A stretch of 64,000 nt of DNA, from positions 3,162,001 through 3,226,000 of the forward strand of contig NZ_CP070619.1 of assembly GCF_017068395.1 (NCBI RefSeq), read 5' to 3'. This stretch comes from Rhodococcus pseudokoreensis (lineage in GTDB: Bacteria; Actinomycetota; Actinomycetes; Mycobacteriales; Mycobacteriaceae). Positions 43,261 to 51,916 of this stretch are shown piece after piece; positions within the stretch are counted from its first letter, which is position 1; each line of letters starts with the position of its first letter. A program made the translations under genes and the position numbers. The notes beneath the pieces were generated by a model. The model was given only the letters and a program-made list of their open reading frames with translations, did no database searches and was not told where the DNA came from.

Positions 43261-43617
43261 ATGACACGCCACGTGATCGGCAAACTGGACGAATTTCCCG
43301 ACGAGACCCGCCGCGTCGTCGACATCGACGGCGTGGAGATCGCCGTCTTCAACGTCGGCGGCGCCTTCCACGCGATGCGCAACGCATGCCCCCACAAGGG
43401 CGCCTCGCTGTGCACACTCCCTCCCACCGGCATGATGCTCGAAAGTGCACCCGACGTCTACGAATGGGGACGTGACGGTGAGGTCGTGCGGTGTCCTTGG
43501 CACGGTTACGAATTCAACCTGTCCGACGGCAAGTCGGTCATCGCCCCAAAGCTCAAACTGCGCGCCCGCGTCTACAACATCGACATCGAGGGTGAAGAAG
43601 TGGCGCTCTACGTCTGA
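43261..43617 (+). CDS. Rieske-type 2Fe-2S ferredoxin
   Basis: A 118-residue Rieske protein. The cluster ligands are Cys43/His45 (CPHKGA) and Cys78/His81 (CPWHGYEF), with a longer than usual loop between them (residues 52-75, PPTGMMLESAPDVYEWG). It probably carries electrons from the reductase at 39768 to the P450 at 44867 or to an oxygenase outside the window; no oxygenase alpha subunit is encoded here. It ends the plus-strand operon, followed by two strong hairpins. Confidence 0.9.
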   Translation: MTRHVIGKLDEFPDETRRVVDIDGVEIAVFNVGGAFHAMRNACPHKGASLCTLPPTGMMLESAPDVYEWGRDGEVVRCPWHGYEFNLSDGKSVIAPKLKLRARVYNIDIEGEEVALYV

Positions 43618-43641
43618 CCCAGCAGGAACATTCGGGCACAT

Positions 43642-43675
43642 GCGATCCGGGCCGGTGACAACCGGCCCGGATCGC
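43642..43675. terminator. Hairpin terminator after the Rieske ferredoxin gene
   Basis: GCGATCCGGGCCGGT / ACCGGCCCGGATCGC form a perfect 15-bp stem with a GACA loop, followed by TTTGTG. It terminates the 38651-43617 operon. Confidence 0.75.
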
Positions 43676-43713
43676 TTTGTGATTTCTCCACACATCTCGA
43701 ATGGGAATCGAAA

Positions 43714-43754
43714 CGGCCCTGGTTCGATCTCTGCGCGAGATCGAACCAGGGCCG
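43714..43754. terminator. Second hairpin terminator, facing the convergent operon
   Basis: An 18-bp perfect stem (arms 43714-43731 and 43737-43754, loop TGCGC). It probably terminates the minus-strand transcript coming from the alcohol dehydrogenase gene. Confidence 0.7.
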
Positions 43755-43788
43755 CCGGTGACGAGGAGCAGATGCCTCGCCGGAAGGC

Positions 43789-44820
43789 TCACATGACGAG
43801 GACCCCGCGTTCCGCGATCTTGTGTTCGGCAAGATCCTGAAGCGCCTGGTTGACGTCGTCGAGACTGTAGCGCGTGGCGTCGGCGTTGATTCCGTGTTCC
43901 TTCCACAGGCTGATGACCGAAGCCAAGTCGGCACGCGACCCGAGCGAGCTCGTACCCACCTGCACTTGCTGGTTCGGGTTCGTGTAGCCGAAGGGCAGAG
44001 TGCCGCCGCCGATTCCGACCAGGACGATCGCACCGCAGGGCGCGGTGACGCCGGCAGCGAGGGCGAGCGTGCTGTCCACTCCGACGAAGTCGATGACCGC
44101 GTCGACACCGAGGCCGTCACCGGACACGTTCAACAGCTGGCCGACAGCATCGTCGGATGTGGAATCCACCGCCATGGAAGCCCCGATCGTGAGAGCGTGT
44201 TCGCGTTTGCCTGCGTCGATGTCCACAGCGACAATCCGTGCCGACGTGAGAGCCGACAAGTATTTGATCGCGAACTGACCCAGTCCCCCGGCCCCGATCA
44301 CGGCCACGCTTCGATCGGATTCGATCAGTCTGTCCAGGACCTTGGAGACCGCCCCGTAGGCGGTCAGTCCGGCGTCGGTCAACGGCGCCGCCTCCACGGG
44401 GTCCAGGTCTCCGAGCGGAACGAGGTGCCGGGCGGCAGGAACGAGTAGGTAGTCCGCCCACCCTCCCGGCTGGGTCACGCCGACATAGCTGACGTTCGGG
44501 CAGATGTGCTCATGACCGGCCCTGCACACGCGGCAGGTGCCATCACCCCACCCCGGCCATACCGCTACGGCATCCCCCACCTCGAAGTCGGTCACGCCGT
44601 CGCCGAGCGCATGCACGTATCCGGTATTTTCGTGCCCGAGTGTCCATGGAAAATACGGCACGGAGGGCATTCCGGGTCCGGCGTTCTGGATAGTGACGTC
44701 CGAGTGGCACACACCGGACGCCGCGATTTTCACCACGACCTGCCCCGGCCCCGGCGTGGGGTCCGGGATCTCCTCGACGACGAGATCAGAGCCGGTGGAC
44801 GGCAGTCGAGCAGCGCGCAT
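43789..44820 (-). CDS. Zinc-type alcohol dehydrogenase
   Basis: A 343-residue MDR alcohol dehydrogenase. The catalytic zinc ligands lie in GVCHSDVT and GHENTGYV, and NAD binding in VAVIGAGGLGQFAIKYLS. The structural-zinc loop reads GWGDGTCRVCRAGHEHICPN, keeping three of the usual four cysteines, a variation seen in some aryl/alicyclic alcohol dehydrogenases. It probably oxidises the alcohol made by the adjacent P450. ATG 44820 follows GAAGGA. It lies 46 bases downstream of the P450 in the same operon. Confidence 0.9.
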   Translation of the reverse strand: MRAARLPSTGSDLVVEEIPDPTPGPGQVVVKIAASGVCHSDVTIQNAGPGMPSVPYFPWTLGHENTGYVHALGDGVTDFEVGDAVAVWPGWGDGTCRVCRAGHEHICPNVSYVGVTQPGGWADYLLVPAARHLVPLGDLDPVEAAPLTDAGLTAYGAVSKVLDRLIESDRSVAVIGAGGLGQFAIKYLSALTSARIVAVDIDAGKREHALTIGASMAVDSTSDDAVGQLLNVSGDGLGVDAVIDFVGVDSTLALAAGVTAPCGAIVLVGIGGGTLPFGYTNPNQQVQVGTSSLGSRADLASVISLWKEHGINADATRYSLDDVNQALQDLAEHKIAERGVLVM

Positions 44821-44866
44821 GGGAATCCTTCCTTCGTATGGTGTTTGTTGCGGCAACCGTCGACAT

Positions 44867-46063
44867 TCAGGCAGTGAACCGGTACCGGGCCAGACCCCGC
44901 ACCCAGTAGGACGGCATCCACTCGGGATCCGACTCCAGCGGCTGCAGATCGGGGAAGCGTGTCAGCAGTCCGCTGACGGCCTTCGCGCACATCATGCGGC
45001 CGAGCGGTGCACCGATGCAGTGGTGCGCGCCGGTGGCGAAGGACAGATGCTTGTTGAGGTTGGGCCGGTCGAGGATGAACCGCTCCGGCTCGTCGAACAC
45101 CGTGTCGTCGTGGTTGGCCGACGCGAGGTACGCGAACACCATGGATTCCGCCGGGATCGTGACGCCGGCGACCTCGACGTCGCGCGTGGAGGTCTGGAAG
45201 ACCATCTGCACGGGCGAGTTCTGACGCAGCGTCTCCTGGACGGCTGCCAGAGCCCGGGTCGGATCGCGCCGCACCTCGGCCAGGATGTCCGGGTGCGTGA
45301 ACAGGTTGTAGATCGTCGAGCTGATCAGGTGGGACGGCGTCTCGGAGCCGCCGAACTGCATCAACGCGACCAGACTCAAGATTTCGGTGGCGGTGAGGGT
45401 CTGGCTTTCTTCCTCGGCGCGAACAAGATCCGAGACCAGATCGGTCCCTGGATGGGTTCGACGGTATTCGATCTGCTCGGTGAAGTAGGCACGGAGTTCG
45501 GCGACGCTCTTGCTGATCTGGTCGAGCTCGTCCTGGGGAAGAACTCCGCGGCTGGGCGACTTCAACAGATCCATCGTCCAGCGCTTGAAGTCCTCCCGCA
45601 CGTCCGGGTCCTCGACGCCGAGCAGGTCCGCGGTGACGTTGACCGGGACGTAGGCGGCGAAATCCGACACCAGATCGAATTCCGAACGCTTGTTCTCCAG
45701 GTTGTCGAGCAACCTGTTGACCACGGCATCGACCTTCGGCTCCATGGACTTGATGGCACCCGGCCGGAAGCCGGCGTTGGCCAGGCGGCGGATGCGTGAA
45801 TGCTCCGGCGGGTCCGTGGCGATGATGGACTTCACCTCGGGGACGGGATCGAACTCACCGAATGCGCTCGTGGTGAAATCCTTGGCGGAGAATGTTTCCG
45901 GATGCTTGAAGGTGCTCTCCACATCGGCGTACCGGAAGATTCCCCACGCGCCGACCGACTCGAGATACTGCACCGGCGCGTTCTGGCGAAGTTCCTTGTA
46001 GAAGGGGTAAGGGTTCTGCTGAACCAGGTAGTCGAGCGGATCGAAACCGGTGGCGGTTGTCAC
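44867..46063 (-). CDS. Cytochrome P450, soluble class I type
   Basis: A 398-residue soluble P450. The I-helix motif GGSETPSHL is at about 238-246, ExxR in ETLR (277-280), the heme ligand Cys349 in FATGAHHCIGAPLGR, and the DPPEHSRIRR C-helix segment near 84. It probably hydroxylates the pathway substrate at an unactivated carbon as the first catabolic step. GTG 46063 was chosen because GGAGG lies 5 bases upstream; the adjacent ATG 46066 would leave only 2. Its promoter carries the palindrome at 46153. It is co-transcribed with the alcohol dehydrogenase. The substrate is unknown; a terpenoid or alicyclic compound is plausible. Confidence 0.94.
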   Translation of the reverse strand: MTTATGFDPLDYLVQQNPYPFYKELRQNAPVQYLESVGAWGIFRYADVESTFKHPETFSAKDFTTSAFGEFDPVPEVKSIIATDPPEHSRIRRLANAGFRPGAIKSMEPKVDAVVNRLLDNLENKRSEFDLVSDFAAYVPVNVTADLLGVEDPDVREDFKRWTMDLLKSPSRGVLPQDELDQISKSVAELRAYFTEQIEYRRTHPGTDLVSDLVRAEEESQTLTATEILSLVALMQFGGSETPSHLISSTIYNLFTHPDILAEVRRDPTRALAAVQETLRQNSPVQMVFQTSTRDVEVAGVTIPAESMVFAYLASANHDDTVFDEPERFILDRPNLNKHLSFATGAHHCIGAPLGRMMCAKAVSGLLTRFPDLQPLESDPEWMPSYWVRGLARYRFTA

Positions 46064-46152
46064 CATAACCTCCAAATCAGGACCGGCAGACTCTTGTGAG
46101 TCGTGCTCGGACGGTTCGTTCTGTGACGCACAACACGTACTGAAATAACGTA

Positions 46153-46166
46153 ACCATAATCATGTT
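46153..46166. promoter_or_regulatory. Operator-like palindrome upstream of the P450 gene
   Basis: ACCATAATCATGTT matches AACATAATTATGTT at 12 of 14 positions and lies 90 bp before the P450 start. The 46064-46366 gap otherwise holds only this promoter region and the terminator at 46306. Confidence 0.55.
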
Positions 46167-46305
46167 ATCTGCGCAAGGTCGGAGCGCATTTCGAAGGAAA
46201 CAAATATTGGAATCCTCAGCGGGGAACGTGCTTTCGCACCCCGCGGCTGGACAGCACCACTCCTAAGGAACCGACTGGAAGTCGATTTGCCGCTCTGCCA
46301 GACGG

Positions 46306-46342
46306 CTTCGGTCCGAGACACGAGTCGTGTCCCGGACCGAAG
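46306..46342 (-). terminator. Hairpin terminator after the amidohydrolase gene
   Basis: CTTCGGTCCGAGACAC (46306-46321) and GTGTCCCGGACCGAAG (46327-46342) form a 16-bp stem with one mismatch and a 5-base loop, 25 bases beyond the minus-strand stop at 46367. No clear U-tract. Confidence 0.55.
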
Positions 46343-46366
46343 ATCGCGATTCGGCCTTGGTGCCGA

Positions 46367-47155
46367 TCAGGATGAAATTTTCAACAACCGCGCCAAATTG
46401 AGCCCGAGGATGTTGTCGACGTCGCTGTCGGGTAGACCCAGCTCACGCACGGCCTGGATCTCCCGCCCCTGATCCGCCATCGGCCAGTCCGAGGCGAAGA
46501 TGATCCGCTCGGGACCATGCGCCTCGATCGCCTTCCGTACGTCGGCGGGGTTGAGCTCGGCAAGGCTCGGCGGCCACGAGGTGTCCAGGTAGACCGGCAG
46601 TCCGACGACCGTGTCGACCGCCGCCTGGAACTGACGGTAGCCGCCGAAGTGGCAGGCGATGACGTCGAGCCTGGGGAATTTGCGGATCAGTTCTGCCAGC
46701 ATCGATGGGCTACAGACACCTTCCGAACTGGCAGTGGAGATGGAACCGATGTGAATGATGACTGCGAACTCCCCTTGCATGGCGTCGAACAGTCGGTCCA
46801 TGCGCGGGTCGTCGAGAGCGTACTTCTGGAAGAAGGGGTGGATTTTCACTCCCTTCAGACCGTGCCGGCGAAGGCTCTCGACGTTCTCTTCCGCCGACAG
46901 CTCGGGATGAACGGACCCGACTCCGATGAAGTAGTCGGGATCGAGTGATCCGGAGAACTTGTTGGCTTTGTCCACGGCCGCGCCGTCGTTCGCGACGGCC
47001 AAGCAGACCGAGCGGTCGATCCCGGCTGCGGCCATGGATTCCTTGAGGCCGCTCGCGGTGCCGTCACCGCGACGTTCGAGATCCGGTACCGATCCGGCGA
47101 GGGCGCGTTTGGCGACCGCGTCCGGCCACATGTGCGTATGTGCGTCGATGATCAT
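46367..47155 (-). CDS. Amidohydrolase-2 family hydrolase/decarboxylase
   Basis: A 262-residue TIM-barrel metal enzyme. IIDAHTHMWP supplies the HxH metal site, VKIHPFFQKYA and VIACHFGG carry further histidines, and FASDWPMADQG holds the C-terminal aspartate. It is shorter than the 38651 paralogue and of the usual length for lactonase-like and hydrolytic members. A ring-opening hydrolase or lactonase role in the P450 pathway is plausible. ATG 47155 lies 11 bases after the SDR stop, so the two are co-transcribed. Confidence 0.87.
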   Translation of the reverse strand: MIIDAHTHMWPDAVAKRALAGSVPDLERRGDGTASGLKESMAAAGIDRSVCLAVANDGAAVDKANKFSGSLDPDYFIGVGSVHPELSAEENVESLRRHGLKGVKIHPFFQKYALDDPRMDRLFDAMQGEFAVIIHIGSISTASSEGVCSPSMLAELIRKFPRLDVIACHFGGYRQFQAAVDTVVGLPVYLDTSWPPSLAELNPADVRKAIEAHGPERIIFASDWPMADQGREIQAVRELGLPDSDVDNILGLNLARLLKISS

Positions 47156-47166
47156 GGGGAAACCTC

Positions 47167-47916
47167 TCAGAGCCGGCTGACCTCGCCGCCGTCGATGACG
47201 GCGACCGAACCGGTAACGAAATCGGACAATGGGGACGCCAGGTATGCCACCAGCGGACCGAACTCCGCGGGGTCGCCCATACGGCCGGCAGGGATCTTCC
47301 TCAGTCGCTTCGCGAGCACGTCCGGCGAGTCGGTGACAGCACTCTGCGCGTCCGTGGTGAAAGCACCGGGGGCGATGGCGTTGACCTGGATGCCTTTCTT
47401 TGCCCACTCGCCTGCGAGCGCTTTGGTGAATTGCACGAGCGCGCCCTTGGACGACGAGTACGCCACCAACGTCGGCTTTCCCTTGAGCCCGGACGTGCTC
47501 GCGATGTTGATGATCTTGCCGGACCCCTGCGGGAGCAGGTGCTGTGCCGCCGCACGGGTCAACACTGCGGGCGCGCGCACGTTGACGTCGAAGACCTCGT
47601 CCCACAGCTTCTGAGGCTGCTCGTCGAAACGCCCGGCCGGGGCGATACCGGCGTTGTTGACGACGATGTCGAGGCGACCGAACACCTCGACCGCAGTGTC
47701 GGCGAGAGCCGCCACCGCATCCATGTCGCGCATGTCGCAGGTCTGCACCGCGGTGCGGTCAGGGTAACGACCGTGCAGGTCTTCCAGCGCCTCCCGCGTA
47801 CGTGCAACCAACAGGACGGACGCGCCTTCCTGTATCAGGGCTTCGGCCGCCGCCCAACCTAGTCCACGGCTTGCGCCCGTCACGATCGCGACCTTTCCGC
47901 GAAGCTGGAGGTCCAT
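47167..47916 (-). CDS. SDR-family oxidoreductase
   Basis: A 249-residue classical SDR with VAIVTGASRGLGWAAAEALI, NNAGIAPAG, IASTSGLKGKPTLVAYSSSKGA (catalytic Tyr/Lys) and a canonical VTGSVAVIDGGE end. It is likely an alcohol or 3-hydroxyacyl dehydrogenase of the cluster. I chose ATG 47916 because AAGGG lies about 10 bases upstream; ATG 47925 would leave no room for a ribosome site. It is divergent from the SRPBCC gene across a promoter with an AT-rich palindrome. Confidence 0.88.
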   Translation of the reverse strand: MDLQLRGKVAIVTGASRGLGWAAAEALIQEGASVLLVARTREALEDLHGRYPDRTAVQTCDMRDMDAVAALADTAVEVFGRLDIVVNNAGIAPAGRFDEQPQKLWDEVFDVNVRAPAVLTRAAAQHLLPQGSGKIINIASTSGLKGKPTLVAYSSSKGALVQFTKALAGEWAKKGIQVNAIAPGAFTTDAQSAVTDSPDVLAKRLRKIPAGRMGDPAEFGPLVAYLASPLSDFVTGSVAVIDGGEVSRL

Positions 47917-48002
47917 TGATCCCATCCCTTTCGGTGCTGAAGTGCCTCGGCGCAACCACATGTACGGGAAGCACCGTCGCCGTGCCCTTGCCAGGCAACG
48001 AA

Positions 48003-48016
48003 ATTATAATTATATT
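48003..48016. promoter_or_regulatory. Operator-like AT-rich palindrome between SDR and SRPBCC genes
   Basis: ATTATAATTATATT matches AACATAATTATGTT at 11 of 14 positions in an otherwise GC-rich divergent promoter (47917-48129). It could also be part of a -10 region. Confidence 0.4.
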
Positions 48017-48129
48017 TGCCATATTAAACGTCAAGCGGTGCCGGCGCCAGACCCACTTCGACCCGGCGAGAGGCGCCACGATTCGGCGGCCGATGACACC
48101 CACCACACCTCACGAAAGGCAAGGAACCT

Positions 48130-48558
48130 ATGAGTGTCCCGATGACTGTCGAGGAGACCACCCTTTCCCCTGCGCCCGCCGGGGACATCTGGAAGCTGTG
48201 TGGCGCCCCCGCCTCGATCGCCGAGTGGTCTCCCGCCGTAGGGAAGTCATGGATGGACGGCGATGTGCGCCACGTCGAACTCACCGGAGCCGGACAGGCG
48301 CGGGAACGAATCACCGAGCACGATGACGCGGAACGCTACTACACCTACGACTACGTGGACGGCCCGCTCGTACTCGATGCGATGTCCTCACGGTTCGCGG
48401 TGCACTCCACGGCCGACGGCGGATCGAGGATCGTGTGGTCCGCGCAGTTCGCAGCCGTCGACGACGCGCAAGGTGCCGAGCTGGCCCAAGCAGTGAGCGG
48501 CATGTACCAGGCAGGCTTGACCAGTCTCGCCGCGCTGGTGGCAGCGAGTCCGTCGTGA
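48130..48558 (+). CDS. SRPBCC (START/polyketide-cyclase-like) family protein
   Basis: A 142-residue hydrophobic-pocket protein: TVEETTLSPAPAGDIWKLCG at the start, WSPAVGKSWMDG, ERYYTYDYVDG and a long C-terminal helix (ELAQAVSGMYQAGLTSLAAL). The SRPBCC fold binds hydrophobic small molecules, so it may be a carrier, cyclase or isomerase for a pathway intermediate. ATG 48130 follows CAAGGAA. It is the first gene of a plus-strand unit with two acyl-CoA dehydrogenase genes. Confidence 0.85.
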   Translation: MSVPMTVEETTLSPAPAGDIWKLCGAPASIAEWSPAVGKSWMDGDVRHVELTGAGQARERITEHDDAERYYTYDYVDGPLVLDAMSSRFAVHSTADGGSRIVWSAQFAAVDDAQGAELAQAVSGMYQAGLTSLAALVAASPS

Positions 48559-48610
48559 CGTCGCCGGTCCGGCGCCGTGTGCGTCGCGCCTGTTCTGGAA
48601 GGAGCTCCCG

Positions 48611-49768
48611 GTGAGCAAGACTCGACTGATCCCGCCCGCCGTCGACGATCCGAGCGAATACGATGCGCTTCGCGCCGAGGTGCGTGGCTTCCTCCGCGAG
48701 TGTCTCGACGACGCAGTATTCACACCGGGAGTCGACACCTGGCTCACCGGGTGGAACCCCGCGTTCACGCGCTTGCTGGCCGAACGCGGATGGATCGGCA
48801 TGGCCATTCCCACCGAATACGGGGGACACGGACGGTCGCACCTGGAGCGATTCGCCGTGACCGAGGAACTTCTGGCCGCAGGCGCCCCGGTCGCGGCCCA
48901 CTGGATCGCGGACCGGCAGATCGCTCCATCACTGTTGAAATTCGGCACCGAACAGCAGAAGCACCGGTTCCTCCCTGCCATCACGAGGGGCGAGTGCTTC
49001 TTCGGCATCGGCATGAGTGAACCCGACTCCGGATCGGATCTGGCGAGCGTTCGCACGAAAGCCGTTCGTGTCGAGGGCGGCTGGAGAGTCACCGGAACCA
49101 AGGTGTGGACGTCCGGCGCTCACCGCGCGGACGCGTTCATCGCTCTCGTCCGGACATCACCGAAGGACCCGGACGCCCGGCACGCCGGCCTCAGCCAACT
49201 CATCATCGAGCTGAGGTCACCGGGAGTCGACATCAGGCCGATCATCTCGATGGGGGGAAGCCATCACTTCAACGAGGTGATACTCGAGGATGTTTTCGTT
49301 CCCGACGAGATGGTACTCGGCCGGATCGGTGACGGCTGGCGGCAAGTGACGTCCGAACTCGCCTACGAGCGCAGCGGTCCGGAACGCTTTCTGTCGACCT
49401 TCGCCCTACTCGCCGAAACGGTGGAACAGGTCCGCACCGAACGAATTCGGGGCGACGGCGACCTGGGTCGCCTCACTGCCCGAATTGCAGGACTGCACCA
49501 GATGTCCTCCGCCGTCGCGGGCGCCCTGCACCGCGGCGAGCCCGCAGACAGCGCGGCCGCCGCCGTCAAACTGCTGGGCACCGCCACCGAAGGCGACATC
49601 GCCGACTACGCGGATGTCCTCATGAATCGCGACGCCCGCGGCCTCGACGCCGACCTCTTCACCGGCCTCGTCGACCAAGCGATCGTCCAACGACCCGGCT
49701 TCACCCTGCGGGGCGGCACCAATGAAATCCTCGAGGGTGTTGTCGCACGAGAACTAGGACTGCGCTGA
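48611..49768 (+). CDS. Acyl-CoA dehydrogenase, probable alpha subunit of a heteromeric enzyme
   Basis: A 385-residue acyl-CoA dehydrogenase: GIGMSEPDSGSDLASVRTKA in the FAD/substrate region, TGTKVWTSGAHRADAF, and the C-terminal RGGTNEILEGVVARELG. It starts at GTG 48611 after AAGGAG. Its stop overlaps the ATG of a second, shorter acyl-CoA dehydrogenase (TGATG). In actinobacterial steroid catabolism such adjacent pairs form alpha2-beta2 heterotetramers acting on bulky acyl-CoAs, so this pair probably forms one enzyme for a ring-bearing or branched substrate. Confidence 0.9.
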   Translation: MSKTRLIPPAVDDPSEYDALRAEVRGFLRECLDDAVFTPGVDTWLTGWNPAFTRLLAERGWIGMAIPTEYGGHGRSHLERFAVTEELLAAGAPVAAHWIADRQIAPSLLKFGTEQQKHRFLPAITRGECFFGIGMSEPDSGSDLASVRTKAVRVEGGWRVTGTKVWTSGAHRADAFIALVRTSPKDPDARHAGLSQLIIELRSPGVDIRPIISMGGSHHFNEVILEDVFVPDEMVLGRIGDGWRQVTSELAYERSGPERFLSTFALLAETVEQVRTERIRGDGDLGRLTARIAGLHQMSSAVAGALHRGEPADSAAAAVKLLGTATEGDIADYADVLMNRDARGLDADLFTGLVDQAIVQRPGFTLRGGTNEILEGVVARELGLR

Positions 49769-50832
49769 TGAACACACATACGACGGTCGATCCGGATCTC
49801 GTCGAGATGATGGAATCGGTCTTCGCGACCCATCGCACTGCCCTTCCGCACCCGGGAGACGCCGCAGCATTCGATCCCAAGCTGTGGGCGGTACTCGGCG
49901 ATCTCGGTCTCGCGCGGCTGACCGGGGGCGAATCCCATGGTGGCAGCGGTGCTGACTGGCACGCCTCCGCGGTGCTGCTCGCCGCCGCCGCCGCAGCGGC
50001 CGTCCACGTCCCCATTGCCGAACATGACCTGTTGGCCGGATGGCTTCTCGAGACGGCGGGCCTTCCCATGGACGGTCGCTTGCGAACAGCCCTCCTGCTC
50101 ACCGACCCACGGGAGGCGAGTGTGGTGCCGTGGGCACGCGACGCCGAATTTCTGGTGGCTCTTCGCCGCACCGAATCATCGTGGATGGTCTCCGACATCG
50201 CCAGAGAACGGGCGACCATCACCACGGCGCAGAATGTTGCCGGCGAGCCGCGGGACCGCGTCACAATCGACGTCGACAATGCGCACTGGACCACAGTCCC
50301 GCACCACGTCGCCGAGACCTATATCCTGCGAGGGGCCCTCGCCCGCGTCTTGCAAACGTGCGCGGCGATGGAACGGATCGTCGAGTTGTCGATAGAGCAC
50401 GCGTCCAGCCGCGTCCAGTTCGGTCGGCCGCTGGCCAAATTCCAGGCAGTACAACGCCTGGTCACCGAAATCGCCTCCGAGACCGCGCTCGCTCGCGCCG
50501 CCGCAGACTCGGCGGTCGCCCGAGTCGAGCGAGAGGGTTGGAACACATCCGGCGCTGCCTTCGGCGTCGCGGTTGCCAAGTCCTGCGCCGGTCATGCCGC
50601 CTCGACAGTGGTCCGCAGTGCCCATCAGGTCCACGGCGCCATTGGCACGACACATGAGCACGAACTCCACCGGTACACCCTGCCTGTGCTCGCATGGCGC
50701 TCGGAGTTCGGATCCGTTTCGCAGTGGGATCAGTTGCTCACCCGAACCGCGGTCGACGCAGGACGGGATCAGGCATGGAGTTTGATCACCGAGGGACGTC
50801 CGGTGCCGGGAGTATCAGACATCATCGGGTAG
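49768..50832 (+). CDS. Acyl-CoA dehydrogenase-like partner subunit
   Basis: A 354-residue, shortened acyl-CoA dehydrogenase. The N-terminal domain is recognisable (WAVLGDLGLARLTGGESHGG) and the C-terminal domain has VQFGRPLAKFQAVQRLVTEIASE and HQVHGAIGTTHEHELHRYTL. The middle domain is weakly conserved, and the catalytic-glutamate segment near the end (YEG.SEI) is not apparent. This is the usual picture for the beta subunit of heterotetrameric acyl-CoA dehydrogenases. It is coupled to the preceding gene by TGATG and followed by a strong terminator. Confidence 0.88.
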   Translation: MNTHTTVDPDLVEMMESVFATHRTALPHPGDAAAFDPKLWAVLGDLGLARLTGGESHGGSGADWHASAVLLAAAAAAAVHVPIAEHDLLAGWLLETAGLPMDGRLRTALLLTDPREASVVPWARDAEFLVALRRTESSWMVSDIARERATITTAQNVAGEPRDRVTIDVDNAHWTTVPHHVAETYILRGALARVLQTCAAMERIVELSIEHASSRVQFGRPLAKFQAVQRLVTEIASETALARAAADSAVARVEREGWNTSGAAFGVAVAKSCAGHAASTVVRSAHQVHGAIGTTHEHELHRYTLPVLAWRSEFGSVSQWDQLLTRTAVDAGRDQAWSLITEGRPVPGVSDIIG

Positions 50833-50844
50833 ACGACCGTCGAA

Positions 50845-50881
50845 AACCGGTTGTGCCGAATCGCTTTCGGCACAACCGGTT
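50845..50881 (+). terminator. Rho-independent terminator
   Basis: AACCGGTTGTGCCGAA / TTCGGCACAACCGGTT form a perfect 16-bp stem with a 5-base loop, followed by CTTTT; 12 bases after the stop at 50832. The preceding A residues make it usable from both strands. Confidence 0.85.
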
Positions 50882-50929
50882 CTTTTGACTCAGCGGGGGC
50901 AACACCACCTGACGGCGAATGCGAGGATG

Positions 50930-51811
50930 TCATCGTCGCGATTCGTCGCAACTCTCCTCCGCCGGCGGCCATTCGTCGACCATGTGCAAACCGCGTCCGA
51001 GATGCGCGGCGCCGTCGATCTGCAACAGTTGCCCAGTGATCATCCGACCCGCCGGCGACGCGATGAACGCGACGAATTCGGCGACGTCCGCGGTCGGGGT
51101 GGGCCTGCCTGCCGGCACCGACTCGGGAACGACGTGATCCCGTAGGGATGACGCAATATCGTCGGGCAGCGAGTCGGAAATCACTACCCCCGGCGCTAGG
51201 CAATTGACACGAATGCCGAGATGAGCCCACTCCAGTGCCAGTGTCTTCGTCATCGCCAGCACGCCCGCGCGGGCCGCCAGCGAGTGCGCGAGGCCCACGC
51301 TCCCCCGCTCGACACCCGACAGGGAGATGTTCACGATGCTGCCGCCTCGCCGGGCCAGGAACTGCTTGGCTTCGGAGATGACGGTGAATACCGCATTGAG
51401 GTTCAGGTCGACCACGGCGCGGAATCCGTTGTCGGAGATCTGGTCTGCCTCAGCGTAGAACTGTCCGCCCGCGTTGTTGACGAGAAGATCGATGCCCAAC
51501 TCGGCCGACGCCTCGGAGATGATGGATCGAACCTGCGCGCAGTCTCGAACATCGGCCGAGAACCACCGGAAGCTGCCCTGTTCACTTCCCACAAGCTCCG
51601 CCGTCCGCTGCAGCGCGGACTCGTTACGACCGATCCCCGTCACCGTCGCCCCGAGCTCGACCAGACGAACGCAAATTTCCTGCCCGATACCGCTTCCGGC
51701 GCCTGTCACCACAGCATGAGTGCCTGCGAGGAGCAGCGGTTGCAGCACCTTCACATCGGCGACCTCCCAGGCCCGCCCCGATTGTTGCGGATGCGGCCGA
51801 TAAGTTCGCAT
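50930..51811 (-). CDS. SDR-family trans-2-enoyl-CoA reductase-like protein (PECR type)
   Basis: A 293-residue SDR. NAD(P) binding is in AVVTGAGSGIGQEI. The signature NNAGGQF and the segment AHSLAARAGVLAMTKTLALE replace the classical YxxxK; this matches peroxisomal trans-2-enoyl-CoA reductase and 2,4-dienoyl-CoA reductase relatives, which lack the tyrosine. It would therefore reduce an unsaturated CoA ester, useful for a cyclic or unsaturated substrate. ATG 51811 follows GGGAG. The promoter carries the perfect palindrome at 51917 and is shared with the divergent GntR gene. Confidence 0.85.
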   Translation of the reverse strand: MRTYRPHPQQSGRAWEVADVKVLQPLLLAGTHAVVTGAGSGIGQEICVRLVELGATVTGIGRNESALQRTAELVGSEQGSFRWFSADVRDCAQVRSIISEASAELGIDLLVNNAGGQFYAEADQISDNGFRAVVDLNLNAVFTVISEAKQFLARRGGSIVNISLSGVERGSVGLAHSLAARAGVLAMTKTLALEWAHLGIRVNCLAPGVVISDSLPDDIASSLRDHVVPESVPAGRPTPTADVAEFVAFIASPAGRMITGQLLQIDGAAHLGRGLHMVDEWPPAEESCDESRR

Positions 51812-51916
51812 GCCAACTCCCTTCGATCTCGACAGCGATTCCGTGTCGGTTCTGATCACGCCTCGGCAGATGCCGGTCTCGGGTACCAACTAGCCGGAAC
51901 ACAGCATTAGATGCAT

